Shown piece after piece: positions 1 to 8,138 of a stretch of 64,000 nucleotides of DNA. How positions within the stretch are numbered: position 1 is the stretch's first letter; every line of letters starts with the position of its first letter. Under the pieces are notes generated by a model. That model ran no database searches. It saw only the letters and a list, made by a program, of their open reading frames with translations, and was not told the origin of the DNA. The DNA is taken from the NCBI RefSeq assembly GCF_900187455.1, contig NZ_FYDX01000014.1, positions 145,474-209,473 on the forward strand. The letters run 5' to 3'. The translations under genes were made by a program, and so were the position numbers. This DNA is from Pseudomonas sp. Irchel 3E13 (GTDB lineage: Bacteria > Pseudomonadota > Gammaproteobacteria > Pseudomonadales > Pseudomonadaceae).

Positions 1-2
1 GG

Positions 3-1727
3 CACTTTCTCGGTTGGTATTTGCTGATCGTGACCTTGCAAATCCTCTCCTCGGCCTGCGGCGTCACCGTGTCGCTGGCGCTGGGTCAGGTGGTCGGCGC
101 GCTCAGCCACGACTTTTCCGGCCCGCGCGACCTCAACGCCGTCTGGCCGCCGCTGATCCTGTTCGTGGCGCTCAATCTGGGCGAACTGGTGTTTGGCCGC
201 GTCGCCGGTTTCTGCCGCGTGCACGTGGCGCCGCTACAGCGCACCCGCGTCACCGCCCACCTGTTCGCCTACCTGCAACACCACTCCCAGCGCTACATCG
301 GCAGCAACTTCGCCGGTTCCCTGGCCAACCGCATCTCGGAAACGTCGATGGGCGTCAACATGACCCTGTGGGCGCTGATCTTCGACGTGATGCCGGTGCT
401 GGTGACCATGGCCGTGGCGGTGATCATTCTCGCCGGCGCCAGCCCGTTGCTGGCCGGCTTCACCTTCGTCTGGTCCATCGCCTTCGTGCTGCTGTCCTAT
501 GTGCTGGCGCGGCGCTGCCAGCCGTATTCCCGGCTGTTTTCCGCCGCCCGCAGCGAAACCACCGGCCGCGTGGTCGACGCCGTGAGCAACCTGACCGCGG
601 TGCGCCTGTTCGCCCGCATCGGTTTCGAACGGGCCCACCTGCAGCAATTCCTCTCCCGCGAAGTGGACGCCGCGCGGCGCGCCTGGGGCTTCAACGAGAA
701 GATCGTGCTGTTCCAGACCAGTGCCTCACTGGTGCTGAAAATCGGCCTGCTGGGTTTTGCCCTGTGGCAATGGCGCGAGGGCGTGATCGGCGTGCCCGAG
801 TTCGTCATGAGCACCACGCTGTCGTTCGTGGTGATCGCCGAAGCGCGCAACATCAGCCGGCGGTTTCTCGACCTGTTCGAGTACTTCGGCAACATCGAAA
901 ACGGTGTCAGGACCATCGTCGTGCCCCACGAGATCGTCGACAGCGAACAGGCGCGCGAGATCAAAATCGCCGCGGGCAGCATTGAAATCCGCAACCTCAG
1001 CTTCGGCTATCAGCCCGGCCAGGTCCTGTTCCACAACCTCAATCTGGTGATCCCGGCCGGACAGCGCGTCGGCCTGGTGGGTTATTCCGGGTCGGGCAAG
1101 TCGTCGCTGCTCAACCTGCTGCTGCGTCAGTACGATCCACAGCAAGGCGTGATCAGCATCGACGGCAAAGACATACGCCAGTTCACCCAGCACTCGCTGC
1201 ATTCGCAGATCGGCCTGATCCCCCAGGAACCGGGCCTGTTCCACCGCAGCCTGCTGGACAACATCCGCTATGGCGATCCAGACGCCAGCGAGTCGGCGGT
1301 CGAGTCCGCGGCGCGGCAGGCCCATGCGCACGACTTCATCGAGAAAATGGACAAGCGCTACCACTCGCTGGTGGGTGAGCGTGGCGTGCGGCTGTCGGGT
1401 GGGCAACGGCAACGCATCGCGATCGCGCGGATCATCATCAAGAACGCGCCGATCCTGATCATGGATGAAGCGACCGCGAGCCTCGACTCCATCACTGAAC
1501 AGGCCATCCAGGACACGCTGACCGACGTCATGCGCGACAAGACCGTACTCGTCGTCGCCCACCGCCTGTCCACGGTGGCACAACTGGACCGGATTCTGTT
1601 TTTTGATAATGGGCAGATCATTGAAGACGGTTCGCACGAGGAACTGCTGTCGCGGCCCGAGGGTGCGTATCGACGGCTATGGGAGCGTCAGGTGGGGGGT
1701 GTGTTGCCGCTGCATGCGGTGGGGTGA
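3..1727 (+). CDS. ABC exporter, fused permease and ATPase (5' partial)
   Basis: A half-transporter of the type I exporter (MsbA/multidrug) fold in the inner membrane. The reading frame is open to the first bases of the window and already in a transmembrane helix, so the true start lies upstream. A permease domain with hydrophobic helices is followed by an ATPase with Walker A (GYSGSGKSS), signature (LSGGQRQR), Walker B (ILIMDEAT) and an H-loop (VAHRLST). All catalytic residues are present, so the ATPase should be active, presumably as a homodimer. The substrate cannot be read from the sequence. The gene ends at TGA before a REP-containing spacer. Confidence 0.9.
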   Translation, partial: HFLGWYLLIVTLQILSSACGVTVSLALGQVVGALSHDFSGPRDLNAVWPPLILFVALNLGELVFGRVAGFCRVHVAPLQRTRVTAHLFAYLQHHSQRYIGSNFAGSLANRISETSMGVNMTLWALIFDVMPVLVTMAVAVIILAGASPLLAGFTFVWSIAFVLLSYVLARRCQPYSRLFSAARSETTGRVVDAVSNLTAVRLFARIGFERAHLQQFLSREVDAARRAWGFNEKIVLFQTSASLVLKIGLLGFALWQWREGVIGVPEFVMSTTLSFVVIAEARNISRRFLDLFEYFGNIENGVRTIVVPHEIVDSEQAREIKIAAGSIEIRNLSFGYQPGQVLFHNLNLVIPAGQRVGLVGYSGSGKSSLLNLLLRQYDPQQGVISIDGKDIRQFTQHSLHSQIGLIPQEPGLFHRSLLDNIRYGDPDASESAVESAARQAHAHDFIEKMDKRYHSLVGERGVRLSGGQRQRIAIARIIIKNAPILIMDEATASLDSITEQAIQDTLTDVMRDKTVLVVAHRLSTVAQLDRILFFDNGQIIEDGSHEELLSRPEGAYRRLWERQVGGVLPLHAVG

Positions 1728-1823
1728 TCTTTGGGTTTGGGCTTGGGTTTTGTGCGTTTATCCATTGGATGCAGCGAGCCTGCCGGTGAAGTTACGGGCA
1801 GCACCTGGGCTCGCGCATCGTCC

Positions 1824-1848
1824 TTCGCGAGCAAGCTCGCTCCTACAG
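1824..1848 (+). repeat. Solo REP element, GCGAGCAAGCTCGC core
   Basis: A single copy of the Pseudomonas REP half, with core CGCGAGCAAGCTCGCTCC followed by TACAG. It lies between the ABC exporter and xenA and differs at the first base from the paired copies at 52120-52180 and 62083-62156. No inverted partner is visible within about 100 bases, so it is a half-element rather than a REPIN. Confidence 0.8.
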
Positions 1849-1904
1849 CATCGGTGGGTTGCGTGCCAGCGATAGACGCCGGCAGGCAGGTCGTGCGCTC
1901 GAAC

Positions 1905-2996
1905 TCAGCGATAACGCTCAAGCCAATGCGCGTAAGGCGCCGGCAAGGTCCACGACGCCTTCTCCACGCCCAATTCCTTGGCCGCGAAATACGCCCAATG
2001 CGGATCGGCCAGATGAGCGCGGCCCACCGAGACGATATCCAGTTGGCGCGAACTCACCGCTTCTTCCGCCAGTTGCGGCGTACCGAAGCCCCACGCGGAG
2101 GTGACCGCCAGGCCGCTTTCGTCACGCACACGGCGGGAGATTTCACCGAGGAACGCCGGGCCCCACGGGATGTTGGTTTCGGCGATGGTGAAGCCGACGC
2201 TGACGCTCAGCAGGTCAAGGCCACCGGCCTTGAAGCGGCGGGCCAGTTCGATGGATTCGCTGAGGGTCTGCTCGTCGCGACCGTCGTACTCGATCACGCC
2301 GAAACGCGCGGTCAGCGGCAGGTGCTCGGGCCAGACTTCGCGCACGGCGGCGAGGGTTTCAAGCAGGAAACGGCTGCGGTTGTCGAAGCTGCCGCCGTAG
2401 GCGTCGGTGCGTTGGTTGGAGTGTTCGGAGAAGAAGCTTTGCGCCAGGTAACCGTGGGCGAAGTGCAGTTCGATCCACTCGAAGCCGGCTTCAAGGGCGC
2501 GACGGGCACCGTCGACGAATTCCTGTTTGACCCGGGCGATGTCGTCCAGGGTCATTTCCCGCGGTACTTTCGGCAGGTGGTGACCGAAGGCGATGGCCGA
2601 CGGCGCGATGGTCTGCCAGCCACGGGCGTCGTCTTCGGCGATATGGTCGTCACCTTCCCACGGACGGTTGGCGCTGGCCTTGCGGCCGGCGTGGGCGATC
2701 TGGATGCCCGGCACCGAACCCGCGGCCTTGATTGCCTTCACCACCGGCACGAACGCCTGGGTGTGCGCGTCGCTCCAGATACCGGCGCAACCGGGGCTGA
2801 TGCGGCCTTCAGGCGCCACGGCAGTCGCCTCGACCACCACCAGACCGGCACCGCCACGGGCCATGCTGGCGTAGTGAACGTGGTGCCAGTCGTTGACGAT
2901 GCCGTCTTCGGCCATGTACTGGCACATCGGTGGAATGGCGATGCGATTGCGCAGGGTGAGGTCTTTCAAGGTGTAGGGTTGGAAAAGTTTGGACAT
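1905..2996 (-). CDS. xenA: Xenobiotic reductase A-like old yellow enzyme
   Basis: An FMN-dependent ene-reductase of the YqjM/XenA class (363 aa, the family length) that uses NAD(P)H to reduce activated alkenes and nitro compounds in the cytoplasm. An N-terminal RNRIAIPPMCQYM stretch carries the redox-modulating Cys of this class. IQIAHAGRKAS supplies the substrate-binding His pair, ELHFAHGYLAQSF is a barrel strand, and SVGRAHLADPHW is the C-terminal phosphate-binding part. The sequence closely resembles P. putida XenA as I remember it. It is divergent from an ArsR-type regulator whose probable operator lies 32 bases upstream of this start, so repression that is relieved by an electrophile is likely. 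Confidence 0.92.
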   Translation of the reverse strand: MSKLFQPYTLKDLTLRNRIAIPPMCQYMAEDGIVNDWHHVHYASMARGGAGLVVVEATAVAPEGRISPGCAGIWSDAHTQAFVPVVKAIKAAGSVPGIQIAHAGRKASANRPWEGDDHIAEDDARGWQTIAPSAIAFGHHLPKVPREMTLDDIARVKQEFVDGARRALEAGFEWIELHFAHGYLAQSFFSEHSNQRTDAYGGSFDNRSRFLLETLAAVREVWPEHLPLTARFGVIEYDGRDEQTLSESIELARRFKAGGLDLLSVSVGFTIAETNIPWGPAFLGEISRRVRDESGLAVTSAWGFGTPQLAEEAVSSRQLDIVSVGRAHLADPHWAYFAAKELGVEKASWTLPAPYAHWLERYR

Positions 2997-3027
2997 GCAG
3001 GAGGCTCCGACAGGTTTTGATACGATT

Positions 3028-3045
3028 GTTCGATAGTATTCGAAC
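3028..3045. promoter_or_regulatory. Perfect dyad between xenA and the arsR-type gene
   Basis: GTTCGA-TAGTAT-TCGAAC is a perfect inverted repeat with 6-base arms and a 6-base spacer, centred between two divergent genes. The position and size fit an ArsR/SmtB-family operator covering both promoters. The repressor assignment is inferred from adjacency. Confidence 0.6.
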
Positions 3046-3082
3046 TATGGCATTTAGTGAAGCGTCCGTTATCATCAGCACC

Positions 3083-3382
3083 ATGCGCGCCTACAAACAC
3101 CCCGATCCCCAAGACTTCGTACTCGAACGTATCCTCTACGCTCTGAGTGACCCTGTTCGCATGGAAATCGTTCGCTGCCTGGCCGGTGTCACGGAAGCCA
3201 CCTGCGGCGAACTCGACGGCGGGCGACCGAAGTCGAGCATGTCCCATCACTTCCGTGTGCTGCGTGACGCCGGCCTGGTGCAGACCCGTTCGGTCGGCAC
3301 CACGCATATGAACTCCCTGCGCCTCGACGCGCTGGACGGGCGTTTTCCGGGGTTGATCGGGGCGATCCTGTCGCACAAGTGA
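3083..3382 (+). CDS. ArsR/SmtB-family winged-helix regulator
   Basis: A small (99 aa) cytoplasmic regulator with an ArsR winged helix: LSDPVRMEIVRCL, then the recognition helix region SSMSHHFRVLRDAGLV. No metal-binding ELCVC motif is visible, so a metal ligand is not indicated. Start choice: the ATG before RAYKHPD matches the usual start of this family. Upstream starts at 3047 (ATG) or 3017 (TTG) are in frame but lie next to or upstream of the dyad, and none has a clear ribosome site. It is divergent from xenA and probably represses it. It ends 7 bases before the converging MFS gene. Confidence 0.8.
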   Translation: MRAYKHPDPQDFVLERILYALSDPVRMEIVRCLAGVTEATCGELDGGRPKSSMSHHFRVLRDAGLVQTRSVGTTHMNSLRLDALDGRFPGLIGAILSHK

Positions 3383-3389
3383 GGCGGGC

Positions 3390-4589
3390 TCAGGCCGGCG
3401 CCGTCTGACGCTCGCGCAACCGCCAGTACCCCAACACCGCCACCAGCAGCACCGCGCCGCCCGCCGCCAGCGCCACCGTGAAACCAGCCTGCGCCCCGCC
3501 CTCGTCCAGCACCTGCCCGGACAACGCCGCGCCCGCCGCCACGCCGACATTCAAACCAGCCAGCAGCCAGGTCATGCCTTCGGTCAGCCGCTGTTCGGGC
3601 ACCACCCGCTCCACCAGCGACATCGCGACGATCATGGTCGGCGCGAAGAACACCCCCGCCACCAGCACCGCGGCAATCAACGTCGCAATACCTCCGACCA
3701 GCGACAACGGCACCGTCGTCGCCGCCGTCGCCAGGCCGCCCAGCAGCAACAGGCGATGCAGCGGCTGATTCAAGCGCAGCGCGCCGAATACCAGCCCCGC
3801 CACACACGAGCCCAACGCATAGGCCGACAGCACCAGGCTCGCGGCGGCCGGTTGTCCGAGTGCTGCGGCGAAGGCCACGCTGACGATATCGACCGTTCCG
3901 ACGATCACGCCCATGGCCACCATCAGCAGCGTCAGCAGCCGCACCTCGCCCAGGCCCATCACGGAACCACCGACCTGCCCCGCCTCCCCCGCCGCCAGCA
4001 CCGGCGGCTCGCTGCCGCGCTGCGCCACCAGCGCCAGCACACCGATCACCAGCAACAGCGCCGCCATCAAGGGCCCGGCCTGCGGGAACCACGCCACGCA
4101 CAACCCCACCGACAGCGGCGGTCCGGCGATAAAGCTCACTTCATCGAGCACGGTTTCAAGCGAATACGCCGTCTGCAACTGCGGCTGCCCGCGATAAAGC
4201 GCCGTCCAGCGTGCCCGCACCATCGCCGACAGGCTCGGCATGAAACCGCTCAGCGCGGCGCCGAGAAACAGGCTCCAGTCGCCCAACGGCCAGCCGCTAC
4301 CGAGCAGCAACAAGGCCATGCCCAGCACGCTGATCGCGGTCGCCAGCGGCAACACCCGGCGTTGCCCGTGACGATCCACCCGCCGGGAAATCTGCGGCGA
4401 CAGCAGCGCGTAAGTCAGCACGAAGGTCGCCGACACCGCCCCGGCCAGCGCGTAGCTGCCGCGCAGTTGCGCCAGCAGGGTGATGATGCCGATGCCGGTC
4501 ATGGGCAACGCGAGGCGCGCCAGCAGACCAGCCAAAACAAAGGCCCGCGTACCGGGCTGGTCAAAAAGCGATCGATAAGGATTGTTCAA
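3390..4589 (-). CDS. MFS transporter, TetR-controlled
   Basis: An inner-membrane major facilitator protein of 399 aa with about 12 hydrophobic helices and a motif A-like loop (SRRVDRHGQRR). Start choice: TTG at 4589, because AAGGAG sits 7 bases upstream and translation gives LNNPYRSLFDQPG. The longer open frame upstream would run through the operator region and is not credible. It is divergent from a TetR gene with two palindromic operators in between, the usual layout for a drug or metabolite efflux pump induced by its substrate. The substrate is unknown. Confidence 0.85.
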   Translation of the reverse strand: MNNPYRSLFDQPGTRAFVLAGLLARLALPMTGIGIITLLAQLRGSYALAGAVSATFVLTYALLSPQISRRVDRHGQRRVLPLATAISVLGMALLLLGSGWPLGDWSLFLGAALSGFMPSLSAMVRARWTALYRGQPQLQTAYSLETVLDEVSFIAGPPLSVGLCVAWFPQAGPLMAALLLVIGVLALVAQRGSEPPVLAAGEAGQVGGSVMGLGEVRLLTLLMVAMGVIVGTVDIVSVAFAAALGQPAAASLVLSAYALGSCVAGLVFGALRLNQPLHRLLLLGGLATAATTVPLSLVGGIATLIAAVLVAGVFFAPTMIVAMSLVERVVPEQRLTEGMTWLLAGLNVGVAAGAALSGQVLDEGGAQAGFTVALAAGGAVLLVAVLGYWRLRERQTAPA

Positions 4590-4644
4590 TGTTGCGCTCC
4601 TTGGCACCTCGCGCTTGCCATTGCGGCAGGCGACGGGAAAAATA

Positions 4645-4659
4645 CATACGGCTCGTATG
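4645..4659. promoter_or_regulatory. TetR operator copy 1
   Basis: CATACG-GCT-CGTATG, a perfect palindrome in the divergent MFS/TetR promoter region. It shares its half-sites exactly with the second copy at 4672-4694; the centres are 31 bases apart, about three helical turns. Confidence 0.75.
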
Positions 4660-4671
4660 AATAAAAGCCTA

Positions 4672-4694
4672 TTTACATACGCAGCGTATGTAAA
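4672..4694. promoter_or_regulatory. TetR operator copy 2
   Basis: A perfect 23-base palindrome with arms TTTACATACGC and GCGTATGTAAA around a central A. It contains the same CATACG/CGTATG half-sites as copy 1. It ends 22 bases before the TetR start codon, so binding should also autoregulate tetR. Confidence 0.8.
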
Positions 4695-4716
4695 GTCCCT
4701 CTTCAAGGAGAAACGG

Positions 4717-5307
4717 ATGGCCCGCCGTACCCGCGCCGAAATGGAAGAAACCCGTGCCGCCCTGCTGGCCACGGCCCGCAAGGCGTTCAGCGAAACCGGC
4801 TACGCCGCCGCGTCGATGGACGAACTCACCGCACAGGCGGGCCTGACCCGGGGCGCGCTCTACCATCATTTCGGCGACAAGAAAGGTCTGCTGGCGGCGG
4901 TGGTCGAGCAGATCGACGCGGAAATGGATGAGCGCCTGAACGTTATTTCCGACACCGCCGAAGACACCTGGGAAGGCTTCCGCACGCGGTGTGAGGTGTA
5001 TCTGCAAATGGCCCTGGAACCGGAAATCCAGCGCATCGTCCTGCGCGATGCCCGCGCCGTGCTGGGCGGTGCCTCGGCGGACTCACAGCAGCATTGCATT
5101 GCGTCGATGCAGGTGCTGATCGAGCAGTTGATCGAGGAGAAAATCGTCGTGGCACTGGACCCGCGGGCGCTGGCGCGGTTGATCTACGGCAGCCTGGCCG
5201 AAGCGGCGGTGTGGATCGCCGAAACCGAAGCGGGCGACGAACGCTTGGCCCAGGCCAGTGAAGCGTTGGCGGTGTTGTTGCGGGGCATTCTGAGGCTGAG
5301 TCGCTAG
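4717..5307 (+). CDS. TetR/AcrR-family repressor
   Basis: A 196-aa one-component regulator. The N-terminal helix-turn-helix runs from about residue 10 to 56 (FSETGYAAASMDELTAQAG, then LTRGALYHHFGDKKGL). The rest is a TetR_C-type ligand domain. The start is the ATG after AAGGAG at 4705-4710; upstream in-frame codons run through the operator. It is divergent from the MFS pump and expected to repress both genes through the two CATACG/CGTATG palindromes. The inducer is not predictable. Confidence 0.9.
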   Translation: MARRTRAEMEETRAALLATARKAFSETGYAAASMDELTAQAGLTRGALYHHFGDKKGLLAAVVEQIDAEMDERLNVISDTAEDTWEGFRTRCEVYLQMALEPEIQRIVLRDARAVLGGASADSQQHCIASMQVLIEQLIEEKIVVALDPRALARLIYGSLAEAAVWIAETEAGDERLAQASEALAVLLRGILRLSR

Positions 5308-5355
5308 CCGGCAGATCTTCAGCGCCCTTGAGATCCAGCGCCGCCCGCGCGGCGC

Positions 5356-5442
5356 ATCGCCGGCAAGCCGGCTCCCACAGGGGTTTGTCTGTCAGTCAAG
5401 GCCATGGCGCGCGGCAACCATTGTGGGAGCCGCCGCCGCGAT
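5356..5442. repeat. Diverged REPIN, GCCGGCAAGCCGGC subtype
   Basis: The left half is ATCGCCGGCAAGCCGGCTCC followed by CACAG. The right half, beginning TTGTGGGAGCC, is a degraded inverted copy in which the core has become GCCGCCGCGAT. About 40 bases separate them. It is a second REP subtype, distinct from the GCGAGCAAGCTCGC copies elsewhere in the window. Confidence 0.6.
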
Positions 5443-5585
5443 CAAGGCAACATAAACGATTCCACATAAGGAACATGTTCTTCACGACATGGGCGCGGTG
5501 GCTCTGTCTCTCTAGCATGGATCTCGCACTCGGACCCGGACTCGCCCCCAGCGCCAGTGCCACGCCCATAACAAGGAGAACAATA
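5443..5585 (+). promoter_or_regulatory. Leader of the Rieske operon with a GAACATGTTC palindrome
   Basis: The spacer before the Rieske oxygenase gene contains a perfect 10-base palindrome, GAACATGTTC, at 5471-5480, and ends with AAGGAG about 8 bases before the start codon. This is where the LysR regulator at 8139 would be expected to act, but no convincing LysR box or sigma70 promoter could be fixed by eye. Confidence 0.3.
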
Positions 5586-6641
5586 ATGTCCACCGCCGCC
5601 TTGGCCTGCCAGACCGTGACCTGGAACCCGATCACCAAGACCAGTAGCTTCACCGACCACGACCGCGAGGTTCTCACCCGGCACTGGCACCCTGTCGCCT
5701 TCAGCGCGGACGTCACCGACAAACCCTACGCCGTCTCCCTGCTGGATGAGCCAGTGGTGCTCTACCGCACCGGCAACAAGGTGAATGCCGCCCGCGACAT
5801 TTGCAGCCACCGCGGCGCGCCCCTGAGCAAGGGCTGGGTCCAGGGGGAAAACATCATTTGTCCGTACCACGGCCTGCACTTCGGCACCGATGGGCGCTGC
5901 ACCCGCATACCGTCGGAACCCAACGCCAACCTCACCGAACGCCACCGCATCCAGATGTACGCGACCCGCGAGGACTACGGGCTGATCTGGGTATTGATGT
6001 CCGGCACCGAAGCCCCGTTCGCGCAGATGCCGTCGTGGCATGACGAGAGCTTCCAGCGCATTCTTCCTCCGTCGATCGATATCGCGGCATCCGCTGGCCG
6101 CCAGGTCGAAGGCTTCATCGACGTGGCCCACTTCGCCTGGATTCACCACGAAGCCTTTGCCGACCGCGACAATCCCGTGGTGCCAACCTACAAAGCCGAG
6201 GTCACGCCATACGGGGTACACGCCGAGTACGTCAGCAGCGTCAGCAACTTCCCCAAGTCAATGCAGCACCGGGCACCTGAGGGCTTCCAGTGGAAGCGTA
6301 CCTTCGATGTCTTTGCGCCCTTCACCGCGCGCCTGACGGTCAATTTCCCCGACCCGGAGCACCGCCTGGTAATCCTCAACGCGGCCAGCCCGATTTCCGC
6401 GCGCAAGACCCGGATGTTCTGCGCCATCACCCGCAACTTCGACAAGCAGATGCCGCTGGACGACGTCTATGCCTTCAACCAGCAGGTCTTCGAAGAGGAC
6501 CGCGACATCGTCGAACTTTGCCGCCCGGAAGACTTGCCGCTGGACCTCTCGCTGGAAATCCATATTCCCGCCGACCGCTCTTCCACCGCCTACCGTCGTG
6601 CCCTGAGCGCGCTGGGCCTGGGCCGCGCCTTTACCAGTTGA
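5586..6641 (+). CDS. Rieske non-heme iron oxygenase, VanA-like
   Basis: The terminal oxygenase component of a Rieske monooxygenase or demethylase (351 aa, the length of single-subunit VanA-type enzymes). The Rieske cluster ligands are C73 and H75 (CSHRGAP) and C92 and H95 (CPYHGLHFG). The mononuclear iron site follows in FIDVAHFAWIHH, with D179 as bridge and H182 and H187 as ligands. Start: ATG 5586 after AAGGAG; the longer open frame upstream is REP and leader sequence. The partner gene 22 bases downstream encodes a rubredoxin/rubredoxin-reductase fusion rather than the usual VanB-type or ferredoxin reductase. The substrate is unknown; the LysR type suggests an aromatic compound. Confidence 0.88.
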   Translation: MSTAALACQTVTWNPITKTSSFTDHDREVLTRHWHPVAFSADVTDKPYAVSLLDEPVVLYRTGNKVNAARDICSHRGAPLSKGWVQGENIICPYHGLHFGTDGRCTRIPSEPNANLTERHRIQMYATREDYGLIWVLMSGTEAPFAQMPSWHDESFQRILPPSIDIAASAGRQVEGFIDVAHFAWIHHEAFADRDNPVVPTYKAEVTPYGVHAEYVSSVSNFPKSMQHRAPEGFQWKRTFDVFAPFTARLTVNFPDPEHRLVILNAASPISARKTRMFCAITRNFDKQMPLDDVYAFNQQVFEEDRDIVELCRPEDLPLDLSLEIHIPADRSSTAYRRALSALGLGRAFTS

Positions 6642-6663
6642 TCAACTGACGGGAGTTTCGACC

Positions 6664-8022
6664 ATGTACACATGGGAATGTCTGGTGTGCGGCTTCATCT
6701 ACGACGAAGCGGCCGGAAGACCGGAAGACGGTATCGCGGCGGGCACCCGCTGGGAGGAGGTGCCGCAGGACTGGTACTGCCCGGAGTGCGGCGTCGGCAA
6801 GGCCGACTTCGAGATGGTCAGGATTGCCGGACCGGGGGTGGCGGCGACAGCCGCGGCCCTCCAGCCGGACCCGGTGGTCATCCTCGGCTCGGGGCTGGCC
6901 GGCTACACCCTGGCCCGCGAACTGCGCAAGCTGGATGCCGACACGCCGATCCTGATCGTCACCCGCGACGGTGGCGAGTTCTATTCCAAGCCGGCACTGT
7001 CCAATGCCTTTCAGACCGGGCGCCTGCCCGATCAGTTGGTGACCTCCAGCGCCGAGCAGATGGCGACGCAGTTGCGCGCCCGCATCAAGACCCGCACGAC
7101 CATCGAACACATCGATGCCCAGGCGCAGGTGGTCTACATCGATGATCAGCCGCAACGCTACAGCGCGCTGGTCCTGGCACTGGGCGCCGATGCCCGCCGC
7201 CCGGACCTGGCCGGGGATGGCGTTGACGCCATCGTCACCGTCAACGACCTGGAGGACTACCGCGAGTTTCGCCAGCGGATCGGCGTCGACAGTCGCATCG
7301 CCATTCTCGGCGCCGGGCTTATCGGTTGCGAGTTTGCCAACGACCTGCGCCATGCCGGCCACCACGTCCACGTCATCGACCGCGCCACCTGGCCGCTGAG
7401 CCGGCTGCTACCGTCCGAAGCCGGAGACGAGATGGCGAATGCGCTGGGCGCCATCGGCGTTCACCTGGCGCTGGGCAATGCACCGGTAGCCGTCCAGCGG
7501 AGCGGAGATGGCTTCAGGTTGCAGATGGCCGACGGTGCCGTGCTCGACGTGGACTACGTGCTGTGCGCCATCGGCCTGGAGCCTCGCGGCAAACTGGCTC
7601 AGGCGGCGGGAATCGCCGTCTCGGGCGGCATCATCACCGATGCCTGCCTACGCACCAGCGCCCCGAACGTGTATGCCTTGGGTGATTGCGCGCGGGTTCA
7701 TGACCTGGTGCTGCCGTATGTGATGCCGATCATGCTGCAGGCCCGCGCCCTGGCCCAGACCCTCGCCGGGCAACCCACGCCGGTCGCCTACCCGGCGATG
7801 CCGGTGACCATCAAGACCAGCGTCCTGCCCACCGTCGTGGCTTCGCCGCTGGACAGCAACGGCCGGTGGTCAACCGACCTGGGCGAACGCTGCGACAAGG
7901 GCATCGCCACCGTGAAATCGCTCTATCACGACGAGCACCGCCGCATGCTGGGCTTCGTGCTGATGGGCACGGCGATCCAGGAGAAGGCTGAACTGCTCAA
8001 AGCGCTCCCGGACTGGCGCTAG
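6664..8022 (+). CDS. Rubredoxin-rubredoxin reductase fusion
   Basis: An NAD(P)H-dependent electron-transfer flavoprotein (452 aa). Residues 1-55 form a rubredoxin with the four iron ligands C6, C9, C39 and C42 (CLVCG and YCPECG). Residues about 70-450 form an AlkT/RubB-type FAD reductase: a first dinucleotide fold VVILGSGLAG, a second IAILGAGLIGCEF for NAD(P)H, and the C-terminal FAD motif VYALGDCAR. Rubredoxin reductases normally serve alkane hydroxylases or oxygen and superoxide detoxification. Here the gene sits 22 bases behind a Rieske oxygenase and is probably its private electron donor. No alkB or rubrerythrin is nearby. Confidence 0.9.
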   Translation: MYTWECLVCGFIYDEAAGRPEDGIAAGTRWEEVPQDWYCPECGVGKADFEMVRIAGPGVAATAAALQPDPVVILGSGLAGYTLARELRKLDADTPILIVTRDGGEFYSKPALSNAFQTGRLPDQLVTSSAEQMATQLRARIKTRTTIEHIDAQAQVVYIDDQPQRYSALVLALGADARRPDLAGDGVDAIVTVNDLEDYREFRQRIGVDSRIAILGAGLIGCEFANDLRHAGHHVHVIDRATWPLSRLLPSEAGDEMANALGAIGVHLALGNAPVAVQRSGDGFRLQMADGAVLDVDYVLCAIGLEPRGKLAQAAGIAVSGGIITDACLRTSAPNVYALGDCARVHDLVLPYVMPIMLQARALAQTLAGQPTPVAYPAMPVTIKTSVLPTVVASPLDSNGRWSTDLGERCDKGIATVKSLYHDEHRRMLGFVLMGTAIQEKAELLKALPDWR

Positions 8023-8065
8023 CAGAGGGAGCTGACGAGCATCTGTGTGCATGGACGCACTTCTG

Positions 8066-8099
8066 GGCATCGTTATATATTTCAATACATAACGATGCC
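8066..8099. promoter_or_regulatory. Dyad in the spacer before the LysR gene
   Basis: GGCATCGTTAT and ATAACGATGCC form a perfect 11-base inverted repeat around a 12-base AT-rich spacer, 39 bases before the LysR start. There is no T-run on either strand, so a regulator site fits better than a terminator. An autoregulatory LysR site is the likely reading. Confidence 0.45.
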
Positions 8100-8138
8100 A
8101 TTTTTTGCCAACGCCAGGCCTTCGACACAGACACTGCC

